Source: M55B127 sp034521955 (lineage in GTDB: Bacteria; Bacillota; Halanaerobiia; Halanaerobiales; M55B127). Taken from it: 64,000 nt of DNA. The stretch lies in contig JAXHLT010000005.1 in the NCBI GenBank assembly GCA_034521955.1, forward strand, positions 79,030 through 143,029, in the 5' to 3' direction. Positions 21,328-30,918 of this stretch are shown in pieces (positions within the stretch are counted from its first letter, which is position 1; every line of letters starts with the position of its first letter). The notes below the pieces were generated by a model. The model was given only the letters and a program-made list of their open reading frames with translations, was not told the origin of the DNA and did not search any database. The position numbers and the translations under genes were made by a program.

Positions 21328-22719
21328 ATGAATACTATGAAGGAAGATACAATTGCAGCAATTGCAACTCCCTTCGGTACTTCTGGCACAGGTAAGGTTA
21401 GAATGAGTGGTCCAGAAGCGATTAAGATAGGTGAAAAAATATTTGAAGCTACATCTAATATTAAGCTAACTGAAGCCAAATCACATACAGCTCATCATGG
21501 TTTTGTTGTAGATCCAAAAACCGATAAAACAATTGATGAGGTTTTAGCAATACTTATGATTAATCCGCGTTCCTTTACAGGTGAAAATGTGGTAGAGTTT
21601 GACTGTCATGGGGGCATGGTGCCCTTGGAATCAGTTTTAGAGCTACTATTGGAAAACGGTGCCAGAATGGCTGAACCTGGTGAGTTTTCAAGACGTGCCT
21701 TTATGAACGGCAAGTTAGATATGGCACAGGCAGAAGCTATTATAGATGTTATTAATTCAAAAACTGAAAAAAGCCTTTCAATAGCAGTAGAACAACTAAA
21801 AGGTGGACTATCTGATAAAGTAAACAATATAAAGGATAAGGTAGTTACATTACTAGCTCATCTTGAGGCATCTATTGATTTTCCAGAAGATGAAATTGAG
21901 GGTTTTGATTCAAGTCAGTTAAATGAAAGATTAAATGAAATTAAAAAGCCTTTAAAAGATCTGATAAAAACATCTAAACAAGGCAAACTATATCAAGAAG
22001 GCATAAAAACAGTTATTGCCGGGAAACCTAATGTTGGTAAATCAAGTTTGTTAAACTATTTACTGCAGGAAAATCGTGCAATTGTAACAGATATACCTGG
22101 AACTACCAGAGATGTAATTGAAGAATATATTAACTTAGAGGGTATACCATTAAAAATCATTGATACTGCCGGAGTCAGAGAATCGGATGATCTGGTAGAG
22201 CAAATTGGAGTAGAAAAAACAAGAACATCTTTGGAAAAAGCTGATCTTGTCTTAATGATGTTAGATGTTAGTCAAGGCTTAACTGAAGAGGATATTAAGG
22301 TATATAATTTAATCAAAAAATTACCTACAATTGTTGTAATTAATAAAACTGATTTAGATAAAAAAGTTGATGTTAAAAAAATGCAAAAAAAATTTAACGA
22401 ACATCCTCTTTTATTAATATCAGTAAAGGAAGAAAAAGGACTAGAAGAATTAAAAGATACTATTTTAGAGGAAATATTACAGGAAAAAATTAATACCGAT
22501 AATGAAGTGTTAGTTACAAAAGTTAGGCATCGTGATGCATTAATTAAGGCATTAGATTCTTTACAAAAAGTAAAAAAGTCATTAGATGAAGGAATGCCTT
22601 ATGATTTTTTAACAATAGATTTAAAAGATGTTTTATTTAATTTAAGTTCAATTACGGGTGAAACAGTTACTGAAGATATTATTGATCAAATATTTAGCGA
22701 TTTTTGTTTAGGTAAATAG
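21328..22719 (+). CDS. mnmE: tRNA modification GTPase MnmE
   Basis: With MnmG this 463-residue GTPase makes the cmnm5 modification of wobble uridine in tRNA. An N-terminal folate-binding domain and helical domain flank a G domain with GKPNVGKS (about 232-239), DTAG and NKTD. It ends CLGK, the variant of the catalytic C-[IL]-G-K tail. GGGGGT precedes the ATG by 7 bases. mnmG follows after 20 bases. Confidence 0.96.
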   Translation: MNTMKEDTIAAIATPFGTSGTGKVRMSGPEAIKIGEKIFEATSNIKLTEAKSHTAHHGFVVDPKTDKTIDEVLAILMINPRSFTGENVVEFDCHGGMVPLESVLELLLENGARMAEPGEFSRRAFMNGKLDMAQAEAIIDVINSKTEKSLSIAVEQLKGGLSDKVNNIKDKVVTLLAHLEASIDFPEDEIEGFDSSQLNERLNEIKKPLKDLIKTSKQGKLYQEGIKTVIAGKPNVGKSSLLNYLLQENRAIVTDIPGTTRDVIEEYINLEGIPLKIIDTAGVRESDDLVEQIGVEKTRTSLEKADLVLMMLDVSQGLTEEDIKVYNLIKKLPTIVVINKTDLDKKVDVKKMQKKFNEHPLLLISVKEEKGLEELKDTILEEILQEKINTDNEVLVTKVRHRDALIKALDSLQKVKKSLDEGMPYDFLTIDLKDVLFNLSSITGETVTEDIIDQIFSDFCLGK

Positions 22720-22739
22720 TTAAGGAGTGTTTATTAAAA

Positions 22740-24650
22740 ATGGAAGAAAACTATAAATATAATAAAGTATTTGAAAAAGAATATGATGTCATTGTTATAG
22801 GAGCAGGACATGCTGGATGTGAGGCTTCACTTGCTCCAGCCAGGATGGGTCTTAATGTATTAACAATGACTGTTAATCTAGATCATGTTGCCTTTATGCC
22901 ATGTAATCCATCGATAGGTGGTCCTGGTAAAGGACATATTGTAAGAGAAATTGATGCACTTGGTGGTGAAATGGCTCGTAATATGGATGAAACCATGTTA
23001 CAAATCAGAATGTTAAATACTACAAAAGGCCCTGCTGTACATGGACTAAGAGGCCAGGCAGATAAAAAGAAATATCATTTAAGAATGAAACAACTATTAG
23101 AAGATGAACCCAATTTAGATTTAAAACAAGAGATAGCTGAAGTGTTAGTTGTTGAAGATAATAAAATAAAGGGAGTAATTACCAAAACTGGTATATTATT
23201 CAAAGCAAAAAAGGTTGTAATTACTACCGGTACATTTCTTAAAGGTAAAGTAATTATTGGAGAAGCGACTTTTAATGCTGGTCCAAACCAGCAATATCCG
23301 GCTAATAAACTGTCTGAATCACTTAATGAATTAGGCTTTGAGCTTAGGAGATTTAAAACTGGTACTCCTCCAAGAATAAATAAAAGAAGTATTGATTTTT
23401 CAAAAATGCATGAACAAAAAGGTGAAAAAGATCTTACCTTTTCTTTTGATTCAGAACCTTATGAGCGAGAACAAGTTTCTTGCTATTTAACATATACTAA
23501 TGATAAGACACATGAAATAATCCAGGACAATAAAATGAGGACTCCTCTATTCAGTGGTATTATTGAGGGAGTTGGACCTAGGTACTGTCCTTCAATTGAA
23601 GATAAAGTGGTTAGATTTCCAGAAAAAGGAAGGCACCAACTGTTTTTAGAACCAGAAGGAGAATTGACTGCTGAGTATTATATATCCGGACTTTCAACCA
23701 GTTTACCTGAAGATGTACAGTATGATTTACTGAGCACTATACCTGGTTTAGAGAATGCTGAAATAATGAGACCGGGTTATGCTATAGAGTATGATTGTTT
23801 TGATCCTAATGATTTGAAGTTAAGTTTAGAAACCAAAAAAATCAAAGGACTCTTCTCTGCCGGGCAAATAAATGGGACATCTGGTTATGAAGAGGCTGCT
23901 GGACAAGGTTTAATTGCGGGTATTAATGCAGCTTTATCATTAAAAGGTAAAGAACCATTAATTTTAGATCGTTCTCAGGCCTATATTGGTGTTCTAATTG
24001 ATGAATTAGTGACCAAAGGAACCGAAGAACCATATAGAATGATGACTTCAAGAGCAGAATACAGATTAATACTTAGACAGGATAATGCCGATCTAAGATT
24101 AAAAGAGATTGGATATAATCTAGGATTAATTTCTGAAAAGAGATATCAAGACTTTCTTAATAAAAAAGAAGATATTGAAAAAACATTGGAGTTTATGAGA
24201 AACTATCAGGTTACTCCTACTCCTGAAAATAGAGAACAATTAAAAAGCCTAGATAGTGGTGCATTAAAAAAACCGGTTAAATTAGCTAAACTTTTGAAAA
24301 GACCGGAAGTTGATTATGATGATTTAAGATTTTTTGCTCCCGATTTGCCAGAAGTAAGCCAAGAAGTAAAAGATCAAGTAAGTATCCAAACAAAGTATAA
24401 AGGCTATATTGACCGTCAGATGTCTCAAGTAGAGCAGTTTAAAAAGATGGAACATAAATTAATACCTCAAGATATAGAATATGATAGTTTAGAAAATATA
24501 AGATTAGAAGCAAGGGAAAAACTAAAAAAAATAAAACCTAGATCATTGGGACAAGCATCTAGAATTTCAGGGGTCTCTCCTGCTGATATATCAGTACTCA
24601 TGATATATATTGAACAGCAAGAAAGAGAGAATAAAGATGGGAAAAAATAA
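22740..24650 (+). CDS. mnmG: tRNA uridine-5-carboxymethylaminomethyl synthase MnmG (GidA)
   Basis: This 636-residue FAD-dependent partner of MnmE has the dinucleotide fold GAGHAGCEA near residue 22, the GidA signature GPGKGHIVREIDALGG and a C-terminal helical domain with SRISGVSPADI. The length is normal. The 3' end overlaps the rsmG start by 14 bases. Confidence 0.96.
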   Translation: MEENYKYNKVFEKEYDVIVIGAGHAGCEASLAPARMGLNVLTMTVNLDHVAFMPCNPSIGGPGKGHIVREIDALGGEMARNMDETMLQIRMLNTTKGPAVHGLRGQADKKKYHLRMKQLLEDEPNLDLKQEIAEVLVVEDNKIKGVITKTGILFKAKKVVITTGTFLKGKVIIGEATFNAGPNQQYPANKLSESLNELGFELRRFKTGTPPRINKRSIDFSKMHEQKGEKDLTFSFDSEPYEREQVSCYLTYTNDKTHEIIQDNKMRTPLFSGIIEGVGPRYCPSIEDKVVRFPEKGRHQLFLEPEGELTAEYYISGLSTSLPEDVQYDLLSTIPGLENAEIMRPGYAIEYDCFDPNDLKLSLETKKIKGLFSAGQINGTSGYEEAAGQGLIAGINAALSLKGKEPLILDRSQAYIGVLIDELVTKGTEEPYRMMTSRAEYRLILRQDNADLRLKEIGYNLGLISEKRYQDFLNKKEDIEKTLEFMRNYQVTPTPENREQLKSLDSGALKKPVKLAKLLKRPEVDYDDLRFFAPDLPEVSQEVKDQVSIQTKYKGYIDRQMSQVEQFKKMEHKLIPQDIEYDSLENIRLEAREKLKKIKPRSLGQASRISGVSPADISVLMIYIEQQERENKDGKK

Positions 24651-25350
24651 AAATATAAAAGATAAATTTAATAGCATAAATTTGAATTTAAGTGATAAAC
24701 AAGCAAATATGATAAATGAATATATGGATTTTTTAATAAAAGAAAACAAAAAATACAATTTAACTTCTATTACTGATCCTAAGGATATTATTAAGCTGCA
24801 TTTTTTAGATTCAGCAGCTTTATTTTCAAAAAAAGATATCAAAGGGAAAGTTATAGATATTGGTACCGGGGCTGGTTTCCCCGGTTTTGTTTTTAAAATT
24901 ATTAATTCTGATATAGATTTAACATTACTTGAAGCGAGTTTAAAAAAGGTAAACTTTTTAAAGATGCTGCAGGTAGAACTTGATTTATATGATAAAATTG
25001 AAGTTATTCATGGTAGAGCTGAAGATCTTGGCCAGGATAAAGCACATAGAAATAAGTATGATGTTGTAACTTCAAGAGCTGTAGCTCCATTAAATATTTT
25101 GTTAGAATATACAGTACCCTTCTCCAATCCTGACGGTAGTATTTTATTATATAAAGGACCTTCATATAAAGATGAGCTTAATGAAGCTAAAAATGCTTTA
25201 AAAACTTTAAAAACCAAGTTAATTAATGTATATGATATAGACATCCCAAATTTAGAGCAAGAAAGATTTATATTAGAATTTAATGTCAGAGGTGATTTAG
25301 ATCAAAAATACCCTAGAAGAGCAGGTATTCCTAAAAAACGTCCCCTTTAG
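24637..25350 (+). CDS. rsmG: 16S rRNA (guanine-N7) methyltransferase RsmG (GidB)
   Basis: This 237-residue SAM enzyme methylates G527 of 16S rRNA. The SAM site VIDIGTGAGFPG and the VTSRAVAPL segment are visible, with the usual RRAGIPKKRPL end. I chose the ATG at 24637; a TTG at 24610 is possible but would overlap mnmG by 41 bases and add ten residues not typical of the family. Confidence 0.95.
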   Translation: MGKNKNIKDKFNSINLNLSDKQANMINEYMDFLIKENKKYNLTSITDPKDIIKLHFLDSAALFSKKDIKGKVIDIGTGAGFPGFVFKIINSDIDLTLLEASLKKVNFLKMLQVELDLYDKIEVIHGRAEDLGQDKAHRNKYDVVTSRAVAPLNILLEYTVPFSNPDGSILLYKGPSYKDELNEAKNALKTLKTKLINVYDIDIPNLEQERFILEFNVRGDLDQKYPRRAGIPKKRPL

Positions 25351-25404
25351 GCAGGAGATATATAAACTATAAAGAATAATTATAAAAGTAATGGAGGTAA
25401 ATTA

Positions 25405-26217
25405 ATGGACTTTTCTTTTTTAGCTAATAAAGATGATAATAGTAAAATAAAAAAAATCAATACTGATAAAATTGAGCCTAATCCGCACCAGCCGAGAACT
25501 GATTTTAATCAAGATAACTTAAAAAAGTTAGCTGAATCAATCAAAAACTTTGGAATTATTCAGCCCTTGATAGTAAGTAAAAAAGATAAAGGATATCAAT
25601 TAATTGCTGGTGAAAGACGCCTGAGGGCCGCCAAGTTAATTAATCTAAAAAAAGTGCCTGTCATTATAAATGATTATCAGGAAGAAGAGATAGCAGAAAT
25701 ATCATTAGTTGAAAACATACAGAGACAGGATTTGAATTTTTTAGATGAAGCATTAGCATATTATAGTATAATGAATCAATTTGGTTTAAGTCAGACCGAA
25801 TTGGGAGAAAAAGTGGGAAAAAGTCAATCTACAATAGCAAACAAACTTAGAATTTTAAAATTACCTGAAGAAATACTCGCATTAATTAGGGGGAGTGCCT
25901 TAACTGAAAGGCACGCTAGAGCATTACTTAAGTTAGACGACCAGCAAAAACAGGTTGAGTTTATTAAAAAAGCTAAAAAAGATAGTCTATCTGTAAGAGC
26001 TTTTAATCAGTTAATAGATAAATTCTTAAAGAGTGAAACTGAACAAAAACAAGTAAAAACTTATTATAAAGATGTTAGATTATTAAAAAACACTTTAAAT
26101 TCAGCAATTGAGCAGATTCGTAAAGCTGGTATTGAAGTTGAAGTAAATAAGGAAGAAAAAAATAATTATATTATGTATAACATAAAAATACCAAAAAATA
26201 ATGAAGATATAACGTGA
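25405..26217 (+). CDS. noc: Nucleoid occlusion protein Noc (ParB family)
   Basis: This 270-residue ParB-like CTP-switch protein has a ParB N-domain with GERRLRAAK (about 70-78) and ENIQRQDLN, an HTH around LSQTELGEKVGKSQSTIANK (about 130-150) and a C-terminal dimer region. Two ParB paralogues flank soj; the one next to rsmG is noc in Bacillus. A perfect Noc-binding palindrome at 31444-31457 supports this. Noc blocks division over the nucleoid. The short N-terminus MDFSFLANK could be the membrane-binding helix, but this is uncertain. Confidence 0.85.
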   Translation: MDFSFLANKDDNSKIKKINTDKIEPNPHQPRTDFNQDNLKKLAESIKNFGIIQPLIVSKKDKGYQLIAGERRLRAAKLINLKKVPVIINDYQEEEIAEISLVENIQRQDLNFLDEALAYYSIMNQFGLSQTELGEKVGKSQSTIANKLRILKLPEEILALIRGSALTERHARALLKLDDQQKQVEFIKKAKKDSLSVRAFNQLIDKFLKSETEQKQVKTYYKDVRLLKNTLNSAIEQIRKAGIEVEVNKEEKNNYIMYNIKIPKNNEDIT

Positions 26218-26230
26218 GGGGGTTTTTTAT

Positions 26231-26992
26231 TTGGCTAAAAAAATTGCTATAGTAAATCAAAAGGGTGGTGTTGGGAAAAGCACTACTGCTATAAATTTAG
26301 GAGCAAGTCTGGCTGAACAAGGCCGTAAGGTTTTAATCGTTGATATTGATCCACAAGGAAACGCCACAAGTGGACTTGGTTTAGAAAAAAGTGATTTAGA
26401 ATACAGTATATATGATGCGTTAATTAATGATACCCCCCTTAATAAAATTATAAAGCCAACCGGACACGATGATTTTTACATATTACCTGCAAATATTGAT
26501 CTAGCAGGTGCAGAAATAGAATTAGTATCAATAATGTCACGTGAAAGCAGATTGAAAAAGAAAATTAAAGAATCAAATATAGATTTTGATTACATATTTT
26601 TTGATTGTCCACCTTCTTTAGGTCTTTTAACTTTAAATGCATTAACTGCTTCAGATCATATAATTGTACCAATTCAGTGCGAATACTATGCTTTAGAGGG
26701 ATTAGGACAGCTGATGCAGACAGTTGAACTAGTACAGAGCAATTTAAATCCCGATCTAACTTTACTAGGGGTTGTATTAACGATGAATGATGCACGCACT
26801 AATCTTTCCAGCCAAGTTATAGAAGAAGTTAAAAAATATTTTGGCAAAGATGTTTTTAACACTATAATACCAAGGAATGTTAGGTTAAGTGAAGCTCCAA
26901 GCTTCGGTGAGCCGATAGTAACATATGATCCAACGTCTCGCGGAGCAAAAGCATATAAAGATTTGGCAAAGGAAGTGATTGATCGTGAATAA
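26231..26992 (+). CDS. soj: Chromosome partitioning ATPase ParA/Soj
   Basis: This 253-residue Walker-type ATPase works with ParB/Spo0J in origin segregation and, in Bacillus, regulates DnaA. The deviant Walker A KGGVGKSTT is at 11-19, the switch DIDPQGNA follows, and Walker B is FFDCPPSLG. It starts at TTG after GAGGGGG. It overlaps the spo0J start by 8 bases. Confidence 0.95.
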   Translation: MAKKIAIVNQKGGVGKSTTAINLGASLAEQGRKVLIVDIDPQGNATSGLGLEKSDLEYSIYDALINDTPLNKIIKPTGHDDFYILPANIDLAGAEIELVSIMSRESRLKKKIKESNIDFDYIFFDCPPSLGLLTLNALTASDHIIVPIQCEYYALEGLGQLMQTVELVQSNLNPDLTLLGVVLTMNDARTNLSSQVIEEVKKYFGKDVFNTIIPRNVRLSEAPSFGEPIVTYDPTSRGAKAYKDLAKEVIDRE

Positions 26993-27836
26993 AAAAAGAT
27001 TAGGTAAAGGGCTAGATGCATTATTATCAAAAAGCCAGGGAGAAAAAAGAGAACATGAAATCAAAGACATTAATATTGAAAAAATAAAAGCTAATCCATT
27101 TCAACCCAGAAATAGATTTGCGGATGATGCGCTTGACGAATTAGCAGAATCAATTGCTAATAAAGGTGTTTTACAACCCGTTACCGTTAGAGAGGTTCAG
27201 TATGACAACTTTGAACTTGTGACTGGTGAAAGAAGATGGAGAGCAGCAAAAAAAGTAGGTCTTAAGACTATTCCAGCAATAATTAGAGACTTTAAAGATG
27301 AAGAAATGATGGAAGTTGCTTTAATTGAAAACTTACAAAGAGAAGATCTAAATCCAATTGAAGAAGCACATGCTTATAAAAAAATGATAGAAGAGCTTGA
27401 GATAACTCAAAAAGAAGTCGCTAAACGTGTTTCAAAGAGCAGGTCAACAGTAGCGAACACACTTAGACTATTAAATTTACCGCCTTCTGTACAAGAAATT
27501 GTTTCACGTGAAACAATTTCAATGGGGCATGCACGTGCATTATTACCATTAGAACATAAAAAACAGAAAGATATTGCCAAAAAAATTGTTGAAGAAGATC
27601 TTTCTGTAAGGAAAACAGAAGAATTAGTAAAAAAATTAACAGAAAAAAAAGATAAAAAAACTTCGACTAAAAAAACCAAGGATGAATTAAGCCCGAAATG
27701 GATAAAAGCTCGAGAACAACTGGCTGAAAAACTAGGTTTAGATGTGAATATAAAAGATAAAGTTAGTAAAAAGGTGATCACTATCAACTGTCGCGATTAT
27801 AAAGAAATGGAAAATATTCTTGATAAGATCAATTAA
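26985..27836 (+). CDS. spo0J: Chromosome partitioning protein ParB/Spo0J
   Basis: A 283-residue CTPase clamp that loads at parS and recruits SMC. The start is GTG at 26985 after AAAGGAAG, giving MNKKRLGKGLDALL, the classic ParB beginning. GERRWRAAK and ENLQREDLNPIEEA motifs, an HTH and a Lys-rich linker (about 205-225) are visible. One perfect parS lies inside the gene and another just after it, so the protein binds its own locus. Confidence 0.96.
   Translation: MNKKRLGKGLDALLSKSQGEKREHEIKDINIEKIKANPFQPRNRFADDALDELAESIANKGVLQPVTVREVQYDNFELVTGERRWRAAKKVGLKTIPAIIRDFKDEEMMEVALIENLQREDLNPIEEAHAYKKMIEELEITQKEVAKRVSKSRSTVANTLRLLNLPPSVQEIVSRETISMGHARALLPLEHKKQKDIAKKIVEEDLSVRKTEELVKKLTEKKDKKTSTKKTKDELSPKWIKAREQLAEKLGLDVNIKDKVSKKVITINCRDYKEMENILDKIN
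27500..27515. promoter_or_regulatory. parS site 1 (inside spo0J)
   Basis: Exact TGTTTCACGTGAAACA, the ParB/Spo0J binding palindrome. It extends to a perfect 26-bp palindrome at 27495-27520 (GAAATTGTTTCAC plus its reverse complement). It lies within spo0J coding sequence, as parS does in B. subtilis. Confidence 0.96.
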
Positions 27837-27847
27837 TTAGGTATAAT

Positions 27848-27863
27848 TGTTTCACGTGAAACA
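27848..27863. promoter_or_regulatory. parS site 2 (after spo0J)
   Basis: A second exact TGTTTCACGTGAAACA, in the short gap between spo0J and the trkA-like gene. The palindrome extends to 20 bp. Confidence 0.96.
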
Positions 27864-27885
27864 ATAATTAATAGAGGTGGATAAT

Positions 27886-28545
27886 ATGTTTGTAATAGTT
27901 GTTGGTGGCGGGAAAGTTGGAACTTATTTAATAAAAGAATTACTAGAAAAAGAATATAAAATACATGTTGTAGAAAATAATTCAGACAACTGTAAATTAC
28001 TAAAAGAAAAATATGGAGTAAAAGTATTTTGTGGAGACGGTACAAACGAAAAACTTTTAGAACAAGCCGGAATTAATGAAGCAGACGTAGTACTAGCTGT
28101 TACAGGTGATGATCAAGACAATCTTGTAATATGTCAAATGGCAGAAAGAAAGTTTGATGTTCCTAGAACTTTTACTAGGGTCAATACTCCAGGCAATGAA
28201 AGGCTTTTCGATTGGTTAGGGGTTAATGTGGCTGTTAGCAGTTCCTCTATACTAGCAGCTTTAGTTGAACAAGAAATGACTTTGCAAGACTTAAGGTATA
28301 TATTAAATAAGAATCATGATAAAATAGAACTTGTTAGAATAACTGTAAGTAGTGATTGTGAGTATATTAATAAAAAATTAAGGGATATATATTTTCCATT
28401 GGAATCAGTTTTGGTTACTATATTACGTGGAGATGAAAGTCTAGTACCCCGTGGTAATTCAATAATTAAAAAGGATGATTTGATAGTAGCATTAACGAGA
28501 AGAGAGTATAAAGAAGAACTTATTAAAATGTTCAGCGGAGGTTAA
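27886..28545 (+). CDS. TrkA/KtrA-type K+ channel regulatory subunit
   Basis: This 219-residue protein has an N-terminal RCK domain with NAD-binding GGGKVGTYL (about 6-14), the GDGTNEKLLEQAGI segment, and a C-terminal TrkA-C domain (about 140-219). It gates K+ uptake proteins in response to nucleotides. I took the ATG at 27886, 5 bases after GAGGTGG; a GTG 9 bases earlier is possible. No K+ pore gene is adjacent. K+ uptake would suit a halophile, but that link is inference. Confidence 0.85.
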   Translation: MFVIVVGGGKVGTYLIKELLEKEYKIHVVENNSDNCKLLKEKYGVKVFCGDGTNEKLLEQAGINEADVVLAVTGDDQDNLVICQMAERKFDVPRTFTRVNTPGNERLFDWLGVNVAVSSSSILAALVEQEMTLQDLRYILNKNHDKIELVRITVSSDCEYINKKLRDIYFPLESVLVTILRGDESLVPRGNSIIKKDDLIVALTRREYKEELIKMFSGG

Positions 28546-28550
28546 TTTAT

Positions 28551-29237
28551 ATGATTGGAACAATAGTAAATGTATTAGCTATAATAGTAGGGAGTATATT
28601 AGGATTTTTAGTAAAAGGGAAGCTACCTGAAAGGTTTCAAAACATTGTTATTCAAGGAATAAGCCTGGCAGTATTAATAATAGGGCTTCAGATGGCGTTT
28701 TCTGTGGAAAGTACTAAAGGAACATTAGTTGTTATTTTTAGTCTTGTCATTGGTGGAATAATCGGAGAAATATTGAAGATTGAAGATAGATTGGAAGGAT
28801 TAGGTGAAAAAATTCAAAGTAGATTTGGAAATGAAGATGGATTGTTTGTTCAGGGTTTTGTTCAAAGCAGCCTAATTTATTGTGTTGGGGCTATGGCTAT
28901 TATGGGCGCAATACAGGATGGTTTAAACAATGATCCTTCGATCTTGTTTACCAAATCCCTTCTTGATGGTACAGCTTCAGTTGCTTTTTCAGCTACTTTT
29001 GGAATAGGAGTTCTATTTTCTAGTATACCGGTTTTAATTTACCAAGGGTCTATAACATTACTTTCATCTTGGGCTCAAAAACTTTTAAACCAGGATGTAG
29101 TTGCAATGATGACAGCTACTGGTGGATTGTTAATTATGGCAATAGGTTTAAATATGCTCCTATCTGCTAAAATAAAAATCGGAAATTTATTACCCTCGAT
29201 CTTTGTTGCAATAGTAATTGCACAGTTCGTCTTTTAA
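28551..29237 (+). CDS. DUF554 membrane protein
   Basis: A 228-residue, very hydrophobic DUF554 family protein with about six or seven membrane segments. The beginning GTIVNVLAIIVGSILGFLVKGKLPERF and the GLQMAFSV and GGIIGE segments are typical. Its function is unknown and transport is suspected. It starts 5 bases after the trkA-like stop, so they are probably co-transcribed. Confidence 0.8.
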   Translation: MIGTIVNVLAIIVGSILGFLVKGKLPERFQNIVIQGISLAVLIIGLQMAFSVESTKGTLVVIFSLVIGGIIGEILKIEDRLEGLGEKIQSRFGNEDGLFVQGFVQSSLIYCVGAMAIMGAIQDGLNNDPSILFTKSLLDGTASVAFSATFGIGVLFSSIPVLIYQGSITLLSSWAQKLLNQDVVAMMTATGGLLIMAIGLNMLLSAKIKIGNLLPSIFVAIVIAQFVF

Positions 29238-29316
29238 TAAATATAATATTAATGCTTTTTAAGAACTGATATTTATGGTATAATTAATTAAAATATGTTT
29301 TTAAGGGAGGAATTTT

Positions 29317-30345
29317 ATGAATGATTCGCTTTGGGAAAGTATAAAAACCTTTTTAAGCGAAAAACTGTACATAACAGTCACCCCTTCTTCGACTCGAAAT
29401 AAAATAAAAAACTATTCGTTAAGACGTTTTATACCTGTAATTGTAGTATTTGTTTTAATTGTTGTTATTGGTATACTTTCCTCTAACTATATTTATTATA
29501 GAAGTCAGTATATGCAGACAAAAAATAATTTTGAAGAATATAAAAGTAATATCAATATAAATGAATTACAAGAAGAAAACAAGAATCTAAAGAAAAATAT
29601 TTTAATTTTAAGTCAAAATACAGAAGAACTTAGACAAGCAATGAATAATTTAAAAAGCACAAATCAAGAGATAAGACATATCTTAGGTGAAGATACCAAT
29701 AACAATGATCAAGAAGACAACAATGAAATACAGATTACATCTATATTAGACTATAATTATTCCATTTTAAAACAAGGTATACCAATGGGTGGTAATAATT
29801 TAAATCTATATTACTATGATACAGATAAGTTGTTAAATGGTATAAATGAAAGTGCTGAAAAAGTTGAAGAAAATATAAAAAATCAGCAAGTAGTACAAGA
29901 AAAACTTCGTAATGATGCAGTTGAATATAAAGAACTGCAAAGATCTATTCCAACTCGTTGGCCTTTAGTTAACGATAATGACAGTTATATTTCTTCTAAT
30001 TTTGGTTGGAGAACTGATCCAATAACTTCTCAACAGGAGTATCATGAAGGTTTAGATATAGCCGTTTGGTATAATACCCCAGTAATCGCTACAGCAGCTG
30101 GTCGAGTTACTTTTGTTGGATGGAAGAATGGTTACGGTTGGAGTGTTGAAATAGATCATGGTCATGGATATAAAACGATGTATACTCATTTAAATGAAAT
30201 TATAGTTGACAAAGGTGATAAAGTTAATGAAGGCAGCAAAATAGCTTTATCAGGCAATTCTGGAAGAAGTACTGGACCACATTTACATTATGAAATAAGG
30301 GTTAATGGAGTTCCAAAAAATCCTAGAAATTATATTGGGAGGTAA
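29317..30345 (+). CDS. M23 (LytM-type) peptidoglycan endopeptidase
   Basis: A 342-residue protein with a cytoplasmic start, one membrane segment (about 36-56), a coiled coil (about 60-120), a linker, then an M23 domain (about 235-335). Metal ligands are in YHEGLDIA and the GPHLHYEIRVNG motif, and the catalytic His is in HGHGYKTMYTH. It should cut peptide cross-links from the inner-membrane side of the periplasm. A bactofilin gene follows after 5 bases. Confidence 0.9.
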   Translation: MNDSLWESIKTFLSEKLYITVTPSSTRNKIKNYSLRRFIPVIVVFVLIVVIGILSSNYIYYRSQYMQTKNNFEEYKSNININELQEENKNLKKNILILSQNTEELRQAMNNLKSTNQEIRHILGEDTNNNDQEDNNEIQITSILDYNYSILKQGIPMGGNNLNLYYYDTDKLLNGINESAEKVEENIKNQQVVQEKLRNDAVEYKELQRSIPTRWPLVNDNDSYISSNFGWRTDPITSQQEYHEGLDIAVWYNTPVIATAAGRVTFVGWKNGYGWSVEIDHGHGYKTMYTHLNEIIVDKGDKVNEGSKIALSGNSGRSTGPHLHYEIRVNGVPKNPRNYIGR

Positions 30346-30350
30346 ACCTA

Positions 30351-30767
30351 TTGTTTAATAAAGAAGAAGAAATTAAAAAAGATGAAATTAATACTATTTT
30401 TGGACAGCAGACAGAATTTGATGGTAAACTTAAAACTAAAGGATCAATAAGAATAGAAGGCAAAATTACTGGTACTATAGATGCTGAGGGTGATGTATTT
30501 GTGGGAGAATCAGGAGCAGTTAGTAGCAACATAGAAGCCAGGAAGGTTGTTATAGCGGGAAAAGTAGACGGCAATGTTACTGCCAATGAAAAATTGGAAA
30601 TCCTTCAAACAGGAACTTTAAAAGGTGATATTAAAGTTAAAAAGTTAGTTGTTGAAGAAGGGGCACAATTCATTGGGAAAAGTGAACTACTGGAAAATAA
30701 AGGAAAAGAAATGAAAACAGATAAAAAAAGCGAAAATAAAGTTGAAAAATCTTCTAAAAATCAATAA
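30351..30767 (+). CDS. Bactofilin
   Basis: This 138-residue polymer-forming cytoskeletal protein starts at TTG after GGGAGG. The beta-helix core (about 15-110) shows the bactofilin pattern GKLKTKGSIRIEGKITGTI followed by repeated V-Ile-Ala-Gly-Lys-Val turns, with a Lys-rich tail. Bactofilins often scaffold M23 peptidases that shape the cell wall, and such a peptidase gene is directly upstream here. Confidence 0.93.
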   Translation: MFNKEEEIKKDEINTIFGQQTEFDGKLKTKGSIRIEGKITGTIDAEGDVFVGESGAVSSNIEARKVVIAGKVDGNVTANEKLEILQTGTLKGDIKVKKLVVEEGAQFIGKSELLENKGKEMKTDKKSENKVEKSSKNQ

Positions 30768-30800
30768 ACTAGTATATAGATAAGAAAAAAATATATAATT

Positions 30801-30912
30801 TGGGTTGAAGTTCAGGTGAGAGACCTTTTTTAAGGCGCCGAAGGAGCAAAGCTTATCATATAAGCCGAAACTCTCAGGCAGAAGAAATCTGAATGGACCA
30901 AACTCTGAACTT
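30801..30912 (+). ncRNA. Glycine riboswitch (single aptamer)
   Basis: Core segments GTGAGAGACC, GGCGCCGAAGGAGCAA and AAACTCTCAGGCA match the glycine aptamer. AAGTTCAG (30808-30815) pairs with CTGAACTT (30905-30912) to close it. Only one aptamer core is present instead of the common tandem pair. It is followed by a terminator and the glycine cleavage genes, so it is presumed to turn them on with glycine. A -10 TATAAT lies at 30794-30799 without a clear -35. Confidence 0.93.
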
Positions 30913-30918
30913 AACAGA

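Noticed and set aside
26533..26548. parS-like CACGTG sequence within soj
   Set aside because: Only the core and one half match; about 11 of 16 positions agree, and two perfect sites lie nearby.
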